64,000 nucleotides of DNA from the NCBI RefSeq assembly GCF_018139145.2, contig NC_059487.1:6035792-6099791 (forward strand). Direction: 5' to 3'. Shown here one piece after another: positions 25,175 to 38,340 of the stretch. The notes under the pieces were generated by a model. The model did no database searches and was not told the origin of the DNA. It saw nothing but the letters and a program-made list of their open reading frames with translations. Position 1 is the first letter of the stretch. Each line of letters starts with the position of its first letter. Made by a program: the position numbers and the translations under genes. Source of the stretch: Gymnogyps californianus. Lineage: Eukaryota; Chordata; Aves; Accipitriformes; Cathartidae.

Positions 25175-25197
25175 AAATAACTCATTGTGAGTTATTT
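25175..25197. repeat. Perfect palindrome, 10-bp arms
   Basis: Arms AAATAACTCA (25175-25184) and TGAGTTATTT (25188-25197) are perfectly complementary around TTG. It lies in intergenic, relatively AT-rich DNA. The arm contains a TGAGTTA half resembling an AP-1/MAF-type site. Confidence 0.9.
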
Positions 25198-28100
25198 GTT
25201 CGGCTCTACTTAAGTGGTTGATTATGTGGGTCTTTGGTTAATTGACTTATTGAGTGGCTGGCGTGGGTTTTTGGCTGCTCGCTCACTCCCTGCACGTTTT
25301 TGCTATTAACTCAGCTGTTTGATGGAACAAGTAGTCTATTGTCTATTTCTTGCTGGCTAGGTTGGTGTTTGGTTGGATATTGGCTCTTGGGCTAATTGAA
25401 CACATCTGCTGCTGGCTGTACGGTGGCTTGCCGGGTTCATCACTGGCTCTTTGTTTCATTGCCTGTCTGATGTGTCAGTTGCCCAGTTTGTCACGGATCA
25501 GATGCTTGCCCACCTAATTGCCTACCTAATTTCTTGCTCCTTTGCACTTACAAACCAGGTTCTCACTTTTCTCAGTTGCCATTGCCTCTTCCATGATGCT
25601 TGGGCTACCGAGCTGCAGCGAGGACTCCTCCTCCTTGGCAAGCTGCGTGGGGTGTATCATCTCTAGGACACCTGAGGATTGTCACCAGGAAGGATGGACA
25701 TTTTCTGGAAGTCCATTCCCAGCTGTAGCTGTGTTCTGCAGCCCTGGCATGGCTCCATCCTGACCTTTTTCCATTCAATTCTTCATCGCTTCTGCTGGGA
25801 AATGTGGCACAGGAGCTTTTGGGTTAGAAGCAGGTGGGATGCTGGCTCAGAGGGAGGCTTCAACTTGAGTGGGGAAAGGGGAGGGAAACAAGGGGAGTAG
25901 GGGAGAAGAGACCTGGGCAGGAAATGATCTCTGGAAGTCTATTAAAAAGCTCAGTTCATTTTGACAAGTGCTCTTCATGCTCCTTTGTTTGCTTTTGGCC
26001 CTGATCTAACTTTAATTTTGGGGTGAAGGAATACTTTTCCACTGTGGTAAGAACCATTCCTTAGAAACGCATGCTGGATAGCCTAGAAATCAGCATCATG
26101 CAGTGAAATGTATGTTTGAGAGCAGAGTCAGGAGCCAGCTGAGGTGACTTCATGAGGGACAAGGGTGGGAAGGAGGGAGAGCCTTCCCTGTGCTCTTCCT
26201 CCATGCCTTGCTGGAGCACCTGAAAGCCATTAGCACACTGGTCCCTCAGGGCAGCCTGGCTGGGCTCTGGCTGATGTGAGAGGTGTTGACTGGAGCTGAA
26301 GCTGACTTGACAAGGCCCCAGGGAGACACTCAGATTAGCTTGTTTACAGCTCTCCTGCTCTTTCATTTCATCTGCCATGCTTGTAAAACCCTCTCACAGA
26401 GGAGATGGCAGTGTGTGTGTCCTGCTGTGCTTCCCGCTTGTCTGGGGGAGCCCAGCAGGATGCTTGGCAGTGCTGGGCAGCTGTGGCATGTGCAGGCAAT
26501 GCAGGTGTCCCCCACAGCCCCTCTGAGTGCCTTTGAGTGACCCTTTTGCAGTGTACCCTGTCCCTCAGGCTGAGCACAGGGAATGAATTGGCTCCTGCTG
26601 TATGAGTCCTCCAGGTCAAGGTTAAAGTCATGGCCAGGGTGAGAATGCAATACAATCTGCTCTGCGAGCATCTGTCCCTCAGATAGCCCTGCCCTGGACT
26701 TTGCACCCCTCGGAGACCTCATCCCCAGACAGACCAGCCATGACTCAGTGAACCATCCTGAGGGATGCTTGTTGCTCCTCTGACACATCATGAAACCATG
26801 GTGTCCTGGGCATTTTCTGTTGCCCCAGCCTCCTTCTGCAATGCCACATAGAAGATATCCTTTGACTTTTTTATCCTGTGCTCCAAATATGGGATTTTCC
26901 TGGTGAGCTGCAGCAGTGGTGCTGCAGAAGGAGCAGTCCTCTCTGTGCAGCACTGCTCTCTGGCTCAGTGACAGGAGACAAGTTTTTTGTCCTGTAATAT
27001 CCAGGCCTGGTTCCCCAAAGGGGAGAAGAATGTCTGTGCCCTTGGGCAATTCCTTGGCAATGTGATGGAGGAAAGGGGTGGGATAATGAGGTACCACTGA
27101 GGTCAAGCCTTCTGTTTCAGACCTCGTCTTGGATATCTCCAGTGGCCGAAACCTCCTAAGTGAATACAGTGAATGCAAACCTAAAACTTAGGAGTCCCCT
27201 TGAGCAGCCAGACTCCCTTAGCAGCTGTGCATGCCCAAAGAGCAACAACTTGTGGCCCTGGAGAGTGTGAAGCTTCTGGCTTCCACTACAGACTTGTCAA
27301 TAATGCTCGTCTTGGTGCATCTCTGCAGAGCCCTGGGCCAGGCAGGGTGGGAGCAGGGATGAGGAGCACACTTGGCACTGAAAGATCTTGCTCCAGCCAT
27401 TTGGTTGCACAAGGAACGTGCATGGAAATAATTCTGACATTAGCAGTCAGCTCATCTTTTTCTCCCCACCTGTCTCATTCTTTCTCTTTTTCCATTTCTG
27501 TGGCTTGTTCCCCAGCAGACAGCCTGGGCTGGGCTGGCAGGAGCTGTCCTGGGGCACGCCGGGGAGCAAGGGAAGATGCTGCCTGTCTAAAGCTCCCTGA
27601 AGGTCACCAAAAGGTAAGGGAACAGAATAGGCCAAATTCTACACATTTTTGTTGCTGTCTGAAGTTTTTCCTGTCTTGGAAAACGCCTGCAGGGCCATCT
27701 TGCTGGAATCTGGCAGAAAAACATGGGGTTTTGGGAGGGCAGATGAAATGAAGGTGGTTCAGGGGGTTTGGATTTGTTTGTTTAGCTTCTTGGAGAGGCA
27801 GTGAGGAAGAAAAAGGTGAGTGATGGGGTGATTCCCACTTAATGTCAGCTAAAACAAGGGAGAGAAAGACAGGAGTAGAGAAAATGGGAAGAGGCTGGAC
27901 CAGCAAGGGATTATGTGCCCCAGTCTCTGGACTTCAGTGGGCCAGAGATGCTTCCTGCAGACCTGGTCCTTGGCTCCCACTTGTAACCATGAGATGCAGC
28001 AGTACAGCATCCCCATAGGCTGCCCCATCGCTGTGATGTGAGAATAAGTCCTGGGAGTGATGCCCTTAGAAGAAAGCCCAGCCTGGGACTCAGGCCAATG

Positions 28101-31100
28101 CATGCCCATACCCTGTGGGACACCCAGCAGCTGCAGCAGGTTCTCCCTGCCCTTGCTGCGTGCCCTGGTCCTGCTGAGTTTGATGCAGATGCAATCCCTG
28201 CCATGTCCTGTCCCTTGCTGAGCTCACAGCTTGTTTTAGCCCCTCCATGGTAGCACTGGAAGAGGGGAAGGGAGTCTTCACCAGTCTGTTTTCCAAGCCA
28301 GGGGAGAAATATTTCATCTGCCAGCAAGGCTGCTGGTGGATTTTTGTCTCTCGGCAGCATGGGCTGGGGTGGCAGGTGAGGGTGGCTGTGCAGGTGCTGA
28401 AAGGCAAGAGGGTTCATGTACCGGCACCATTAATAGTTTAGATACTGAAGCAGTAAAACAGTGATGCTTGTCACGGATGCTACATCTGCGCTGGCCATGA
28501 TGTGTCTATATTTATGCAGCCAGTTTCCTGGGGAGTACGTGGGTAACACAGAGCCTTCTGAAATGCTGCTGCAAGGGCTGGATTAGCTCCTCCTGGGCAG
28601 GTTTACTGTGATGGCTTGTGCAGATCAAATGACCAGTGATTAAAATCAGACAGGATCTGCCCAGAGAAAGGGCTTGAATTCACATTGCCAAGCCAGCACC
28701 CCAACCACTGGGCCAGCTGATATGCAGCAGCTGGATCAGCTCCACCATGCTTCTGCAAGCTGGTGGCACACAAGTTCCTCTGATGCTGGCACCTCTGTTC
28801 TTCCCTGGCTCCTGGCAGCCCCTGCCAGGATGTTTTCTTTAGCTGTTTCCCCAGCACAGCCAGCAGCATGTGGCTCTGCTCTACTGCAGACTGGCTGGAC
28901 TGGTCTGAATTAAGCAGTGAGCTTCTTTACAAAGCTAAGAGCCATCCAGACAGATACTGTAAGGATGGGGATGCAGGAGGAGACCAAAGGAGCTCTGAGG
29001 TGTCCTGGAGCCAGCAGGGTTTGTGAGTGCTCAGCCGGCACAAATATCAGTTACCCTGGGCCTCCAAACTGAGCTTTTTAGCCCCAGTGAAGTGAGGACA
29101 AGTATTAATGTATGGATTCTTGTTCTATAGCAAGGAAGAATTTTCTGGATGAAAGCTTTAATTAGATTTGTTTGGACCATGTTCACATGCCTCCTGGGTT
29201 CGCTTTCTGTGAATACTTTAAATAAGAGTTCTATTGGCAGGAACATTTGTGCAAACTGCAAATTTGGGGTCAGCATCTCAGCTGATATAAATCAGTACGG
29301 GCCTCTCCAAGGCAGTGGAGGTACACCAATTTACACCCACAGAAAGGCAGACTCCCTAAATGAATATTGAGAAATTAGTCTTGGAACATAAACTTGGAGT
29401 GAAAACCTCTGAGTGTTTGTACTGGAAACCTTATCCTGAGGCTGCAGCAGCTTTCAAATTGCAGCAGTGAGCATCAACCACTGGTCGCAGGGATCCTGGC
29501 ATCCTCCAGCATCTCCTCACCTCCTCTGTCTCCCAAGATTGCAGTGCTCTGCTCCCAGCCAGCCCTTCCCATACTGGTTACCCTCTTCTTACCACCATGC
29601 AGAGTGAGCTCCATGGTCTGGACTGGCTGCCCCAGGTGCATGCAGAGCCCTCGCCCTTCTGGGGCTTGATCCAGCCCAGCTCCTGGTGGGGGCTTTGGGG
29701 GTGTTGAGTTTGGAGGCCTTGAGGGATGGAAACTAGGGGGGATGGGGCTGAGCCTGGAGATGGCAGGAGAAAAAGGAGGTGAGGGGCCCTCTGATTGCTG
29801 TCTCCTGGAGGAACTGGAGCATGCCCAGAAACAATAAATGTCCAGCAATGATTTGATGTGAGTTAGGATGGAAAAGCATCACAGAGGGTGCATCTGAGAC
29901 AAGCTCTCACTTGAAACTTCAGTGAACTCTTGAACAAATTCTTGTGCCTTTGCAAAGCTGTGCTCCATATGGGCCAGGGCTCCTTGGAGAGGGGGTTGTT
30001 CCCTCCCTGGGGATGCAGAACCTGCTCAGGACACCTTTGGCCAGTGCTGCAGATGGGGAGAGGTGAGGTCAGGGATAGCTGGGCTGATGCAGGAGCACAG
30101 GAGGGAGCAGAGGTGCTAGATGCTGTGCAGAGAGGATGTGCTGCCTCAGCTCCCTGTTATTCTGGGGGGCACTCAGGACCACACCTGGCAGGGAGCAGGT
30201 CCAGGCCTGGCATTGCTGGCAGGATGCTTCACTGAGTGCAACAGTCTTTGCACCCTAAATGTTCCCCAGAACATCTGTCTTGCATGACGAAGGCTGCAAT
30301 ATATTGTAAGAATGAGCTTTAAACCTAGAAGAAGAGGCAAAAAGCTACTCCCAGGTTACCACAGGTTAAACTGGAGACACCAACCATGTTCCAGGTCTTT
30401 GTGGACTCACCATCCATCACTTCTTTGGTCCCAGGCAGTGACGGGGACAGAGCTCCCTGTCCCAGCTGGCACAGCACAGGCTATGAGCAGGACTGGAAGG
30501 GGGCTCGGGTGGGATTTGGGGCACCTCCTGGGAGCATCAGCACTCGCAGCCTTTCAAAGTCCTGTTTGATTTCAGCACCCTTGGCTTGGCTGTGGGGCTG
30601 AGCCCTCCTGGGAAGCTCCAGCTCCCTCATGGATGGACAGCAGTGTGGCTTTGCCTGCGCAGAAGCAGACAGAGAAGTGGGGCCAGCTGGGACTGGAGCC
30701 CCTCGGCGCTATGCCTCCGTCTTAGGGGCATCACGGCTCACCAGTTCTCTCAGTCCTTTTTAGGCAAATGCTGCATGTCTGCCTGGAGCCCCCGGCTCCA
30801 AAACCCCCTCTGTGGGGCTGCAGGTGGACAGCTCAAAAGACCGAGAGAGGGTTTTAATCCTTCACTGACCTAAGCAGATTATTCTTGCTTCCCAAGCCAA
30901 GCATCTCGGAAAGGAAGGATGACATCGGGTGTGCAAAGCAGGCTGTGCGTGGTTGCAGGGCTCAGTGCACAGATGGATGGTGGCTCCTCAGCAGCGAGAG
31001 GAGCAGGAGGTGAGGACTGAAAGAATAACAGCAAAGCAGGAAAACCTCCTATGAAAATACATTTCCCAATGTCTGCATGGGTCAGACCTGGTGATTCCCT

Positions 31101-34100
31101 GCCTTGCCTGGCCCATTCAAGGCAGTAGTGGGGAAGGAGTTGGGGAGATGCTCTGAATTCCCATTCCCTGATCCACTGGACATCCCAAATACTTTCCAAC
31201 CCAGCAAGTCTCACTCAGCCCAGTCATTTTTGGGGGCTAGAGACTGCTGGTCCCGAGGTGCTGGTGGGATAGGGCAAGATGTGCAGAGCATGCCTGGAGA
31301 ACACAGGTCTTTGTGGAGGTGTTTGCACTGCTGGGGAGCCTCTGCCCCATCACAGATGTAGCAGCATGCAAAAAGCACCAGGGAGAACCGCTGGCATCTC
31401 AGGGCCTGACCTCCCCTGTGTTTGAGCCACCAGCACCACCCAGGGATTTTCTATCTTGGCACAAAAGTGCAGGGCTAAGCTGGGAGCCCTGATCCTACCT
31501 GCTCTCAGCAAACGGCGCAGGTGGCAGCCAGCTCTGGGCACAGAGTAGTGCTAAAATCAGCAAAATACCCCTATGCCCATAAATACCACCCAAACCAACT
31601 AATTACCTTGCTGATCACTGCTGCTCTGCACGTGGGGCCAAGGGGAGCTGCTCCCTGCCTCCCCCAGGCATCCAGAAACACAGGGAGTTATCTGGAGGAG
31701 GGAAACCCCCTCTTTTGCCGGGGGCTGGGGTGCAGGGGGACTGAGTGGGGCACTGGGAATCCAGGCCAGGACTTGCCTGTTGCTATCCATCCCCAGAGCA
31801 TGGGAGCTGAGCCCCAGGGTCAGGCAGGTAAAGGGCTTGGGGTCTGCGCAGTCACCTGGAATAAGAGGGGGAGGAATGTGCAGGGACTGCGGCCTCGCTG
31901 GGGGGGTTTGGGGTGATGGGGGTTAAGAGAGGAGGGTGAGAGTACCTCCAGGGGCTTTATGGGGAGCAGTGCTCCTCTGGGAATGGGGTGTCAGTCCTCA
32001 AAATAATGATGCAGTGGAGGGAAGAAGCAGTATCCCTTTCCTCTGAGGCTTGCTCGACCTCGGGGCTCAGCGGGCAGCCCCTGATCAGCCCCAAAGTCAC
32101 CTCACAGAGCAATTTTGCTCTTTCTCCTGTGGTTTCCATGCGAGATTGCCGCAGCACCGGGGGAGTGGGGGGGTCCTACACACAAGTATCTGTGTGCAGA
32201 TGGTCCCTGCATGCACAGTGAAAAGTATCCTAAACAAACAGCACAAGCTCTCCAAATCCACTCCGGCATCGTTTTGGGGAGGGAGCGGAGGAAGGCCGGA
32301 TGCGGGTAGCCCTGCCCTCACACCCAATAAAGTGTAGCTGTGTCTGGTTTGTATCTAAAGGGGAAAAGAGAGAGAGAGGAAAAAAGCCTCTCCGAAATGA
32401 GATTCCTTACATGACAGCGTGCTGACATGCTCTGGAGTGATTTTGGCAAGAAATGGGAAAGCTAAGCAGGAGCTGGGGTTTGCAGGATTGTGCAGGCACC
32501 CGGGGGGTTGGGGGGGGGTCTGCAGGGCTGCTGTGCTCCCTGGCCCCGCACCCTCCTGCCACCCCTTGCCCTGAAGCTGCCACGCGTCCTCGGTGCTGAC
32601 CTTGCCGGGCACTGCCCTGCCGAAAAGGGAACTCTCTGTAATGCAGGTTTTTGGGGTTTTATTTTTTTCCCCCTCTCTCTCACCACTGTCCCTCCATCCC
32701 TGGCTAAGCCATCAGTGAGGGGGTGTCCAGCAGCCTGGAGCTTTGCAGATTTGATGCATGCTGGCGGTGCAGGTGTGTGTCCCCAGCTGGCGACAGCTTG
32801 AGCGGGCATGCGGGATCAGTAACTCTGCCTCTGTGGGGGAAAGGGAGCAGGGAAACATCAGCCTCCCCTGCAAAAAGCCTTCCTCTAACCCCATCACCCC
32901 CTGGGCTCTGGGGAACCCCTTGGGTTTCGCCCTCGGACAGCAGACTGGGAGGGAGCAGGCAGTGCATCACATCCCAGCGTGCTTGGGGAAGCAAGCGCAC
33001 ACAAAACCCCGATTCCCAGGGAGCAGCTGCATCCCCATCGCTCTCCGGGGATGTCCCTCCGGAGCCAGCCCTATGGTTTAGGGCATCAGTTCCCAGCCTG
33101 CACCCCTAAAGCTGTTTTGCATCACGTGCCTGGTACCTGCACACCGGGGGAGTGTGTTTTGGCGCAGGGCTTGTTTACAAGCTGTTGGCTTTGGCCGTGG
33201 GCTCTCTCCCGTGTGTTAGCCGTGGGGCTGGATCCCGGCGGGACAGGGCCAGGGGCTGCAGGCACTGCTCCTGCTGACACACGAGGGGCCGAGGGGATAC
33301 GCAGGTGCTTTTTTCAAGCATCTGGCGATCGAATATTTATGAAGTAGGAAAGCAAACCAAACACTGGGAATCAAAGGAAACCGAACCTGATACTTGCAGT
33401 TGCTAAGAGTCAGGAACCAGTTTCTTCCCACTGGCTGCGGGGCAGGAGCAGTGTGTCCCTTGGGACAGCGGGGTGGGAGGCAGCAGACAAACTCATCAGC
33501 CAGCTCTGTCCCAGCAGGGCCAAGCCAGGCTGGTGTAACCTGGAGCGGCTGCACGGCAGCCACGCTGATTTATGCCCCCGCTGCTGCTCCAGCCCCAAAA
33601 TATTCATCTCCTTCAGCAGGATCCTGCTCCTAAGGTCTTTTTGGAAAATTCAATGCTGTGCCTGCATGGGTCTGGTGCAAAAAAATAGCTGTTGCTCCCC
33701 TGCCTGCAGATGGCTGGAGCTTGGGAAGAGCTGCAGCCGCTGCTGCCAGGGGCATAGGTAAATCCCTGCCGTCCCGATCCAGCCAGGAGAGGAGGAAAAT
33801 GCCGGGTGACTGTTCCCAAATGGGCTCAGCATTTCAGAAATGCTGGGAGCTCTGTGCTGCAGCCCCGGCTGCCTTGCCAGCAGCATCGGCACAGGCAGTG
33901 CAGGAGGCCAGGGCTCGTGCAGCCGGAGTTTATTTCTTCAGTCTCTCTGCATTTATTTATTTTGTTTTATTTTAATTATTTTTAATAGTTTCTCTGAGTG
34001 CTCCCTGGGGCCTTTTTTCTTATTTAGGGACTTGAGGAAAGCTGGAGCAGAAGGGAAATATTATCAGCCAAGCTGGGATTTCTACCACATGCGGGAGTTT

Positions 34101-37100
34101 TGTGGCAGGTCCTCCCCCGTGCCCGTCACCACCCTCCACCCACGCTCATACACTGCCAAAGCCAAGAAAAGGGTTTTCTCCAGTCACTCAGCCCTGGGGA
34201 GCACAGCAGCCCATCCTTTCCCTGGCCTGGCTGCTATCTCTGCGTGACCACCAAAGCTTTGCCAGTGACTTGCCCGTGTCCCTGCTCTGGGACCACCAAG
34301 AGGACACCGGTAAGGACCTGCCCACCCGTTGCAGGAGGCAGTGCAATGGGCATTACTGACTTTATTCTTTTCTACAACAGAGAGAGGACCTCAAGCTCAA
34401 ATATCCCATATTTACTGGTGCTGTGGTGTCCTCCAGGCTTCTCCATGCTGATGACTTCAGACCCATCCTGCTAATGCCCTGCTATCCCCGAGGCTGACAA
34501 GCCTCACCTCCCAGTGATACAGCATCACTGTTGCCTTTGGACACAGAGCCCACGCTAAACCATCGCTGTCCGCCTCCCCTGCTTGCTGAGCAGGGCTTTC
34601 CAAAAGGCTTTTGGAGTCACTTAGGGATGCGCCAGAAAATCTCACCCTTGGGGATTTCATTACTGAAAAGTGCTGTAGTAGCAGGGAATATCTATTAACG
34701 TGCCTTGTCTCTGGCAGCATGGAGGATGGAGAGAAGCCTGGAGCCGCTCGGCAGTGGTACCCATGGCCCCAGCATGGCTGGGTGCTGGGCTCAGCTGGGA
34801 TGCTGCATCTCAGCAGCTGCCGCTCCCAGAGTTTCAGTGGATCCAGCACGAACCCCAGCATTACCTCTTGGTGGGCTTTCCAGCTCCAAAGCCTCGGGAT
34901 TTCCAGCCCATCTGGGGAGCATTTTGCTGGGACAAGTTTCCAACAGCGCCTGTGAGCCTGCCCAGCCGCAGATATTCCCCGTGCTGGGGGCACAGCTTTA
35001 GGCTGCTTGCACCATCACTGAAGAAAGCAATACCAAGAGTTTTGTGTGGCTCATCGTACCAGATATATGGGAAACATCTTCAGGCCTGGGGCGTGGGATA
35101 CATCCCCAGGCAGCTGCCGGGGGCTGCCTGCAGCGGGGTCTTCCCTGGGGCCCAGGGGTGGCCGAGCTGGAGGTGCTGCTTTTGGGGCGAGCAGCTCCCA
35201 GCAGCTTTTCTCCCGTGGGCTTGCAGAGGCAGGACTTGCCATTCCATTTCCCCCTGCTTTCTATCTAAACAAGCTGTCAAGTGTTCAGCAGCCGCCTCTG
35301 CATGGGGCCAGTCCCACACGGGCGATGTGAGAGAAATGAGTCCCCCCCTTCCTGGGGGCCAGGTGGGGCAGGGCCACCCCATCCCCAAGCCCCATGGACA
35401 GGAATACCTCCAGAGCCACCCGGAGAGATGAGCTCTGGATAACCGGGAACATTTTGCAGACACGGCACCCTGGACCAAGGAGGTGGGGGGACCTGTGCCA
35501 CCCCGCATGGCACCCCCCATGGTTAGGGTTCCCCCCCACCCCATCACTCCCTGGGGACCTCCAAAAGGCAAGGCTCCAATATAACCTGAGGGAGATGCCA
35601 TGCTGGTGTATGCTGAGGAGCCCTCCATATCTACCTGCACTTGTCCATCCCCCCCCAACGCCAATGCCTCCCCAACCTCCAAGGCAAAGCCTGGCCATAC
35701 TGGGGTCCCCACGCCACTCCCCATGGGAGCTGGGGCTTGCACAGACCCCCCGAGGCTGCAACAGGCTGAAGTGCCACAGAGGAGGAGGCGAGGAGGAGGC
35801 TCTGCCAGCTCCCCAGGGCGGCTCACCCCCCTCCAGCACAGCTCAAAGCCCAGGTGATGTTAAGGGGTAAAACACCCTGGTCCGAGCAGCCGCTGTGCTG
35901 CCAGTGGGGATGGGCACAGGCTAAGGCTGGGCAAATGCAGGGGGAAACCTGGGGGAGCATCTCCCAGGCAGGCAGGGTCCCCCGCTGCCCCCTCCCAGCC
36001 GCCTCCACCCACCCAGTGCCTCTGGATGGGTCGGGACACATTTTCCCTTCGATCACTCTAGACCCCCAGTTAGGTGGGGTTTACTGCTGGCTCCTTCAGC
36101 TGGGTTTTTATGAGCCCCCCCACCCTAGTGGGGTCTGCAGGGGGCTAAAGCCATCAGGAAAACGCCTGCTCTTGGCAAGCCGGAGCCAACGGGCGCTGGG
36201 AAAAGCAGCGGGTCGAGCAGCAGCATTTCACCTGTCTGCCTCATCCCATCTCTCATGCGATGGAGAGAGAGGTGTACAACCGCATGGGGTGTCCCGGCCA
36301 GATCCCTCCTTTTCCCCATGGCCTCCACTCCCACTCCCACCTCCTCTGCTCCATCTCCCTCTCCACAGCAGAGGGAATCTGGCTGAGGAGCCCAGATCTG
36401 ACATCATCCCATGAAAACAGGAGAGTTTCAACATGTACGATGGGAATGGTGCAAACGCAACCCATCTGTTGGAGCCTTTCAATGAGTTCCCATCCCACTC
36501 CCAGCTCCCCATCCATCCTTCTGCCCAGGGCTGGGCAGTGCCGGAATGCGGGTCATATCGCTGGGGCAGCATGGAGCCGGGAGGGTCAGTAAATCACTTC
36601 GCTAACAGGAGACGATACTTCAGGGGCTCACATGGAGGCCATGCCCCGGAGATGCTGTCAGGAGGGTGTGGGATGCTGGAGGCACTGCCAGCCCCAGCCC
36701 CTGCCAGCTGCCTGCCAGTGTAGGGACTGGGCTAACTGGGAGAGCCCCACAGCGGGCAGTGCTGCCGGTGATGGGGTGCCCAGGGAGCCCACAGGTGTGA
36801 CACCCAGTGGGAAGGGCCGGGTTAGGGTCCAGACAGGCTGGCAGCCCTTCATCCCCTCCTGCCAGGGAGTGGGTTGGGGAGGGGAGGATGAACGGCACTA
36901 CAGAAAAATACATACCAACAATTTAATAAGACCCCAAAAAAATGTCTCCCAGCTGGGATTCATCAGGGAGAGCTTTCCGGGAGTAATAAGGAAAGCAGAC
37001 CCCAGCCAGCGCAGTAATACCTTCGTGCTGGCCAGGGCGAGGTGTGCTCCTGGGAAAGCAGGTTGAGCAGCCGAGCTCCCGCAGAGCGGGGACCAGCGGT

Positions 37101-37696
37101 GCCTCTCCAGCGAGGCAGGAGCTGCCGGGGCAGGGAGCGCCCTGAAGAAGGGCTGTCTTGAAAAGCCATTTGCAGGCAGCCGGAGCACGGGCTGTAGCCC
37201 TGCAGGCAGCCCCTCCGCTCAGAGCCGCCCCGGCAGGCCTGGGGGCTGGGGAACGGGCTCCCGTTCCTTCCCAGGACTGGTGGTATTAAGCCTAAAAAAG
37301 GAATTGTTGGAGTCTTTACCAAAGAAGGAAGGCCGGCTGTGACGCCGGCAGGCAGAGCCAGGGGGAGAGACGCCACGGCACAGCCCACAGGTTTGGGGGC
37401 TCGCTCCCCTGCTTGCCCTGGGCTCCCCTTGAAATCACGGGGGCCAGATCCAGCCCAGAGGTGCTGCAGAGGCTGGTGCTGTGCACTGCCCTCCTCGGGG
37501 CTGCTGCAGGGACTAAGCCACACGGATCCTGTGCACTGCGTGCAGCGGGTGCGGGGAGGCAGTGGGGGACGAGACCTGCAGTCCCCCCCCGTAAATTCAC
37601 CCCATTCCTTCCCTGCCTGCACCTGCACATGTTTAAGCAAGGCTCCCACAGGGGGAGAAGGAGCCATACCCCAGCTTCCCGATCCTCCCAGGGCCT
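25198..37696. other. Intergenic, no coding exon recognised
   Basis: 25200-25540 is T/G-biased, A-poor text with recurring TTGGCTGG-like words, possibly a decayed simple repeat. The old repeat fragment at 29278 and an AT-rich stretch at 33930-34030 follow. GC content rises again from about 31 kb. No ORF has a recognisable domain. Confidence 0.55.
29278..29345. repeat. Fragment of an old amniote interspersed repeat
   Basis: GCTGATATAAATCAGTACGG, then GGCAGTGGAGGTACACCAAT and TTACACCCAC, follow the 'small increment in gatttacacc / gtggagttacacc' text seen in many amniote genomes. I cannot assign a class. Confidence 0.35.
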
Positions 37697-37837
37697 TCCT
37701 CCATCCTCCACCTTCCATCCTCCATCTTCCATCCTCCATCCTCCACTCTCCATCCTTTGTCTTCCACTCTCCCTCATCCACACTCCATCCTCTGTCCTCC
37801 ACCCTTCATTCTCCATCCTCCACCCTCCCTCCTCCAA
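37697..37837. repeat. 7-bp minisatellite (CATCCTC)n
   Basis: About 20 tandem, partly degenerate copies of a heptamer close to CATCCTC, with variants CATCTTC, CACTCTC and CACCCTC. It is purely tandem and pyrimidine-rich on the + strand. Because the period is not a multiple of three, all frames give a seven-residue repeat (for example WRMEDGR on the minus strand), which produces spurious ORFs. Confidence 0.9.
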
Positions 37838-38194
37838 GCCCCTTGGCACCAGGCAGGGCAGCAGAGGAGAGCTCTGCCCTGGGGCATGCAGACACCTTCC
37901 GCTGCCCTGCACCCCACGGACGGGTCCTGGCCCCTCTCCCCAAGCTGGCAGATTTATTTCACACCTCCTCATCCCTCTATCCTTGTCACCATCACCAACC
38001 AACAGAAGCTCAAATAGAGACAGGCAAAGCATCCTGTGGCTGGAGAGCTGCGCCACGAGGCCAAGTCCTGCCCCGAACAGCGAGTGCCTCTGCCGTGCAA
38101 AGACCCCAGCAAGGACCAGCCAGAGGCTCTGCCTGGGGCGAGGGCTCCCGAGCTATTTTGTAACGAGGGGTTGCAGCTCTTGATGGGCTACAGG

Positions 38195-38340
38195 TCAAAT
38201 GCACGGTTATTAGAACTTAGTAAATGTGGTTTTAACAACCATCTGGCACTTCTTTTATATGCAATAACCATCCCATTACATCGAAATAAAATCCACATTT
38301 AAGGCACTTAATTGCACAAGTGGCCTTTAGCTTTTTCTCT
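38195..38340. promoter_or_regulatory. AT-rich island with NKX-like site, candidate regulatory element
   Basis: A non-repetitive AT-rich block in GC-rich surroundings, about 3 kb upstream of RPN2. It includes GTAAATGTGGTTTTAACAA, TTATATGCAATAACC and CACTTAATTG (38305-38314, NK-homeodomain-like). It may serve RPN2 or a gene outside the window. Confidence 0.3.

Noticed and set aside
36963..37802. 279-codon minus-strand ORF with a tryptophan-rich repeat
   Set aside because: The repeat is the translation of the 7-bp minisatellite at 37697-37837.
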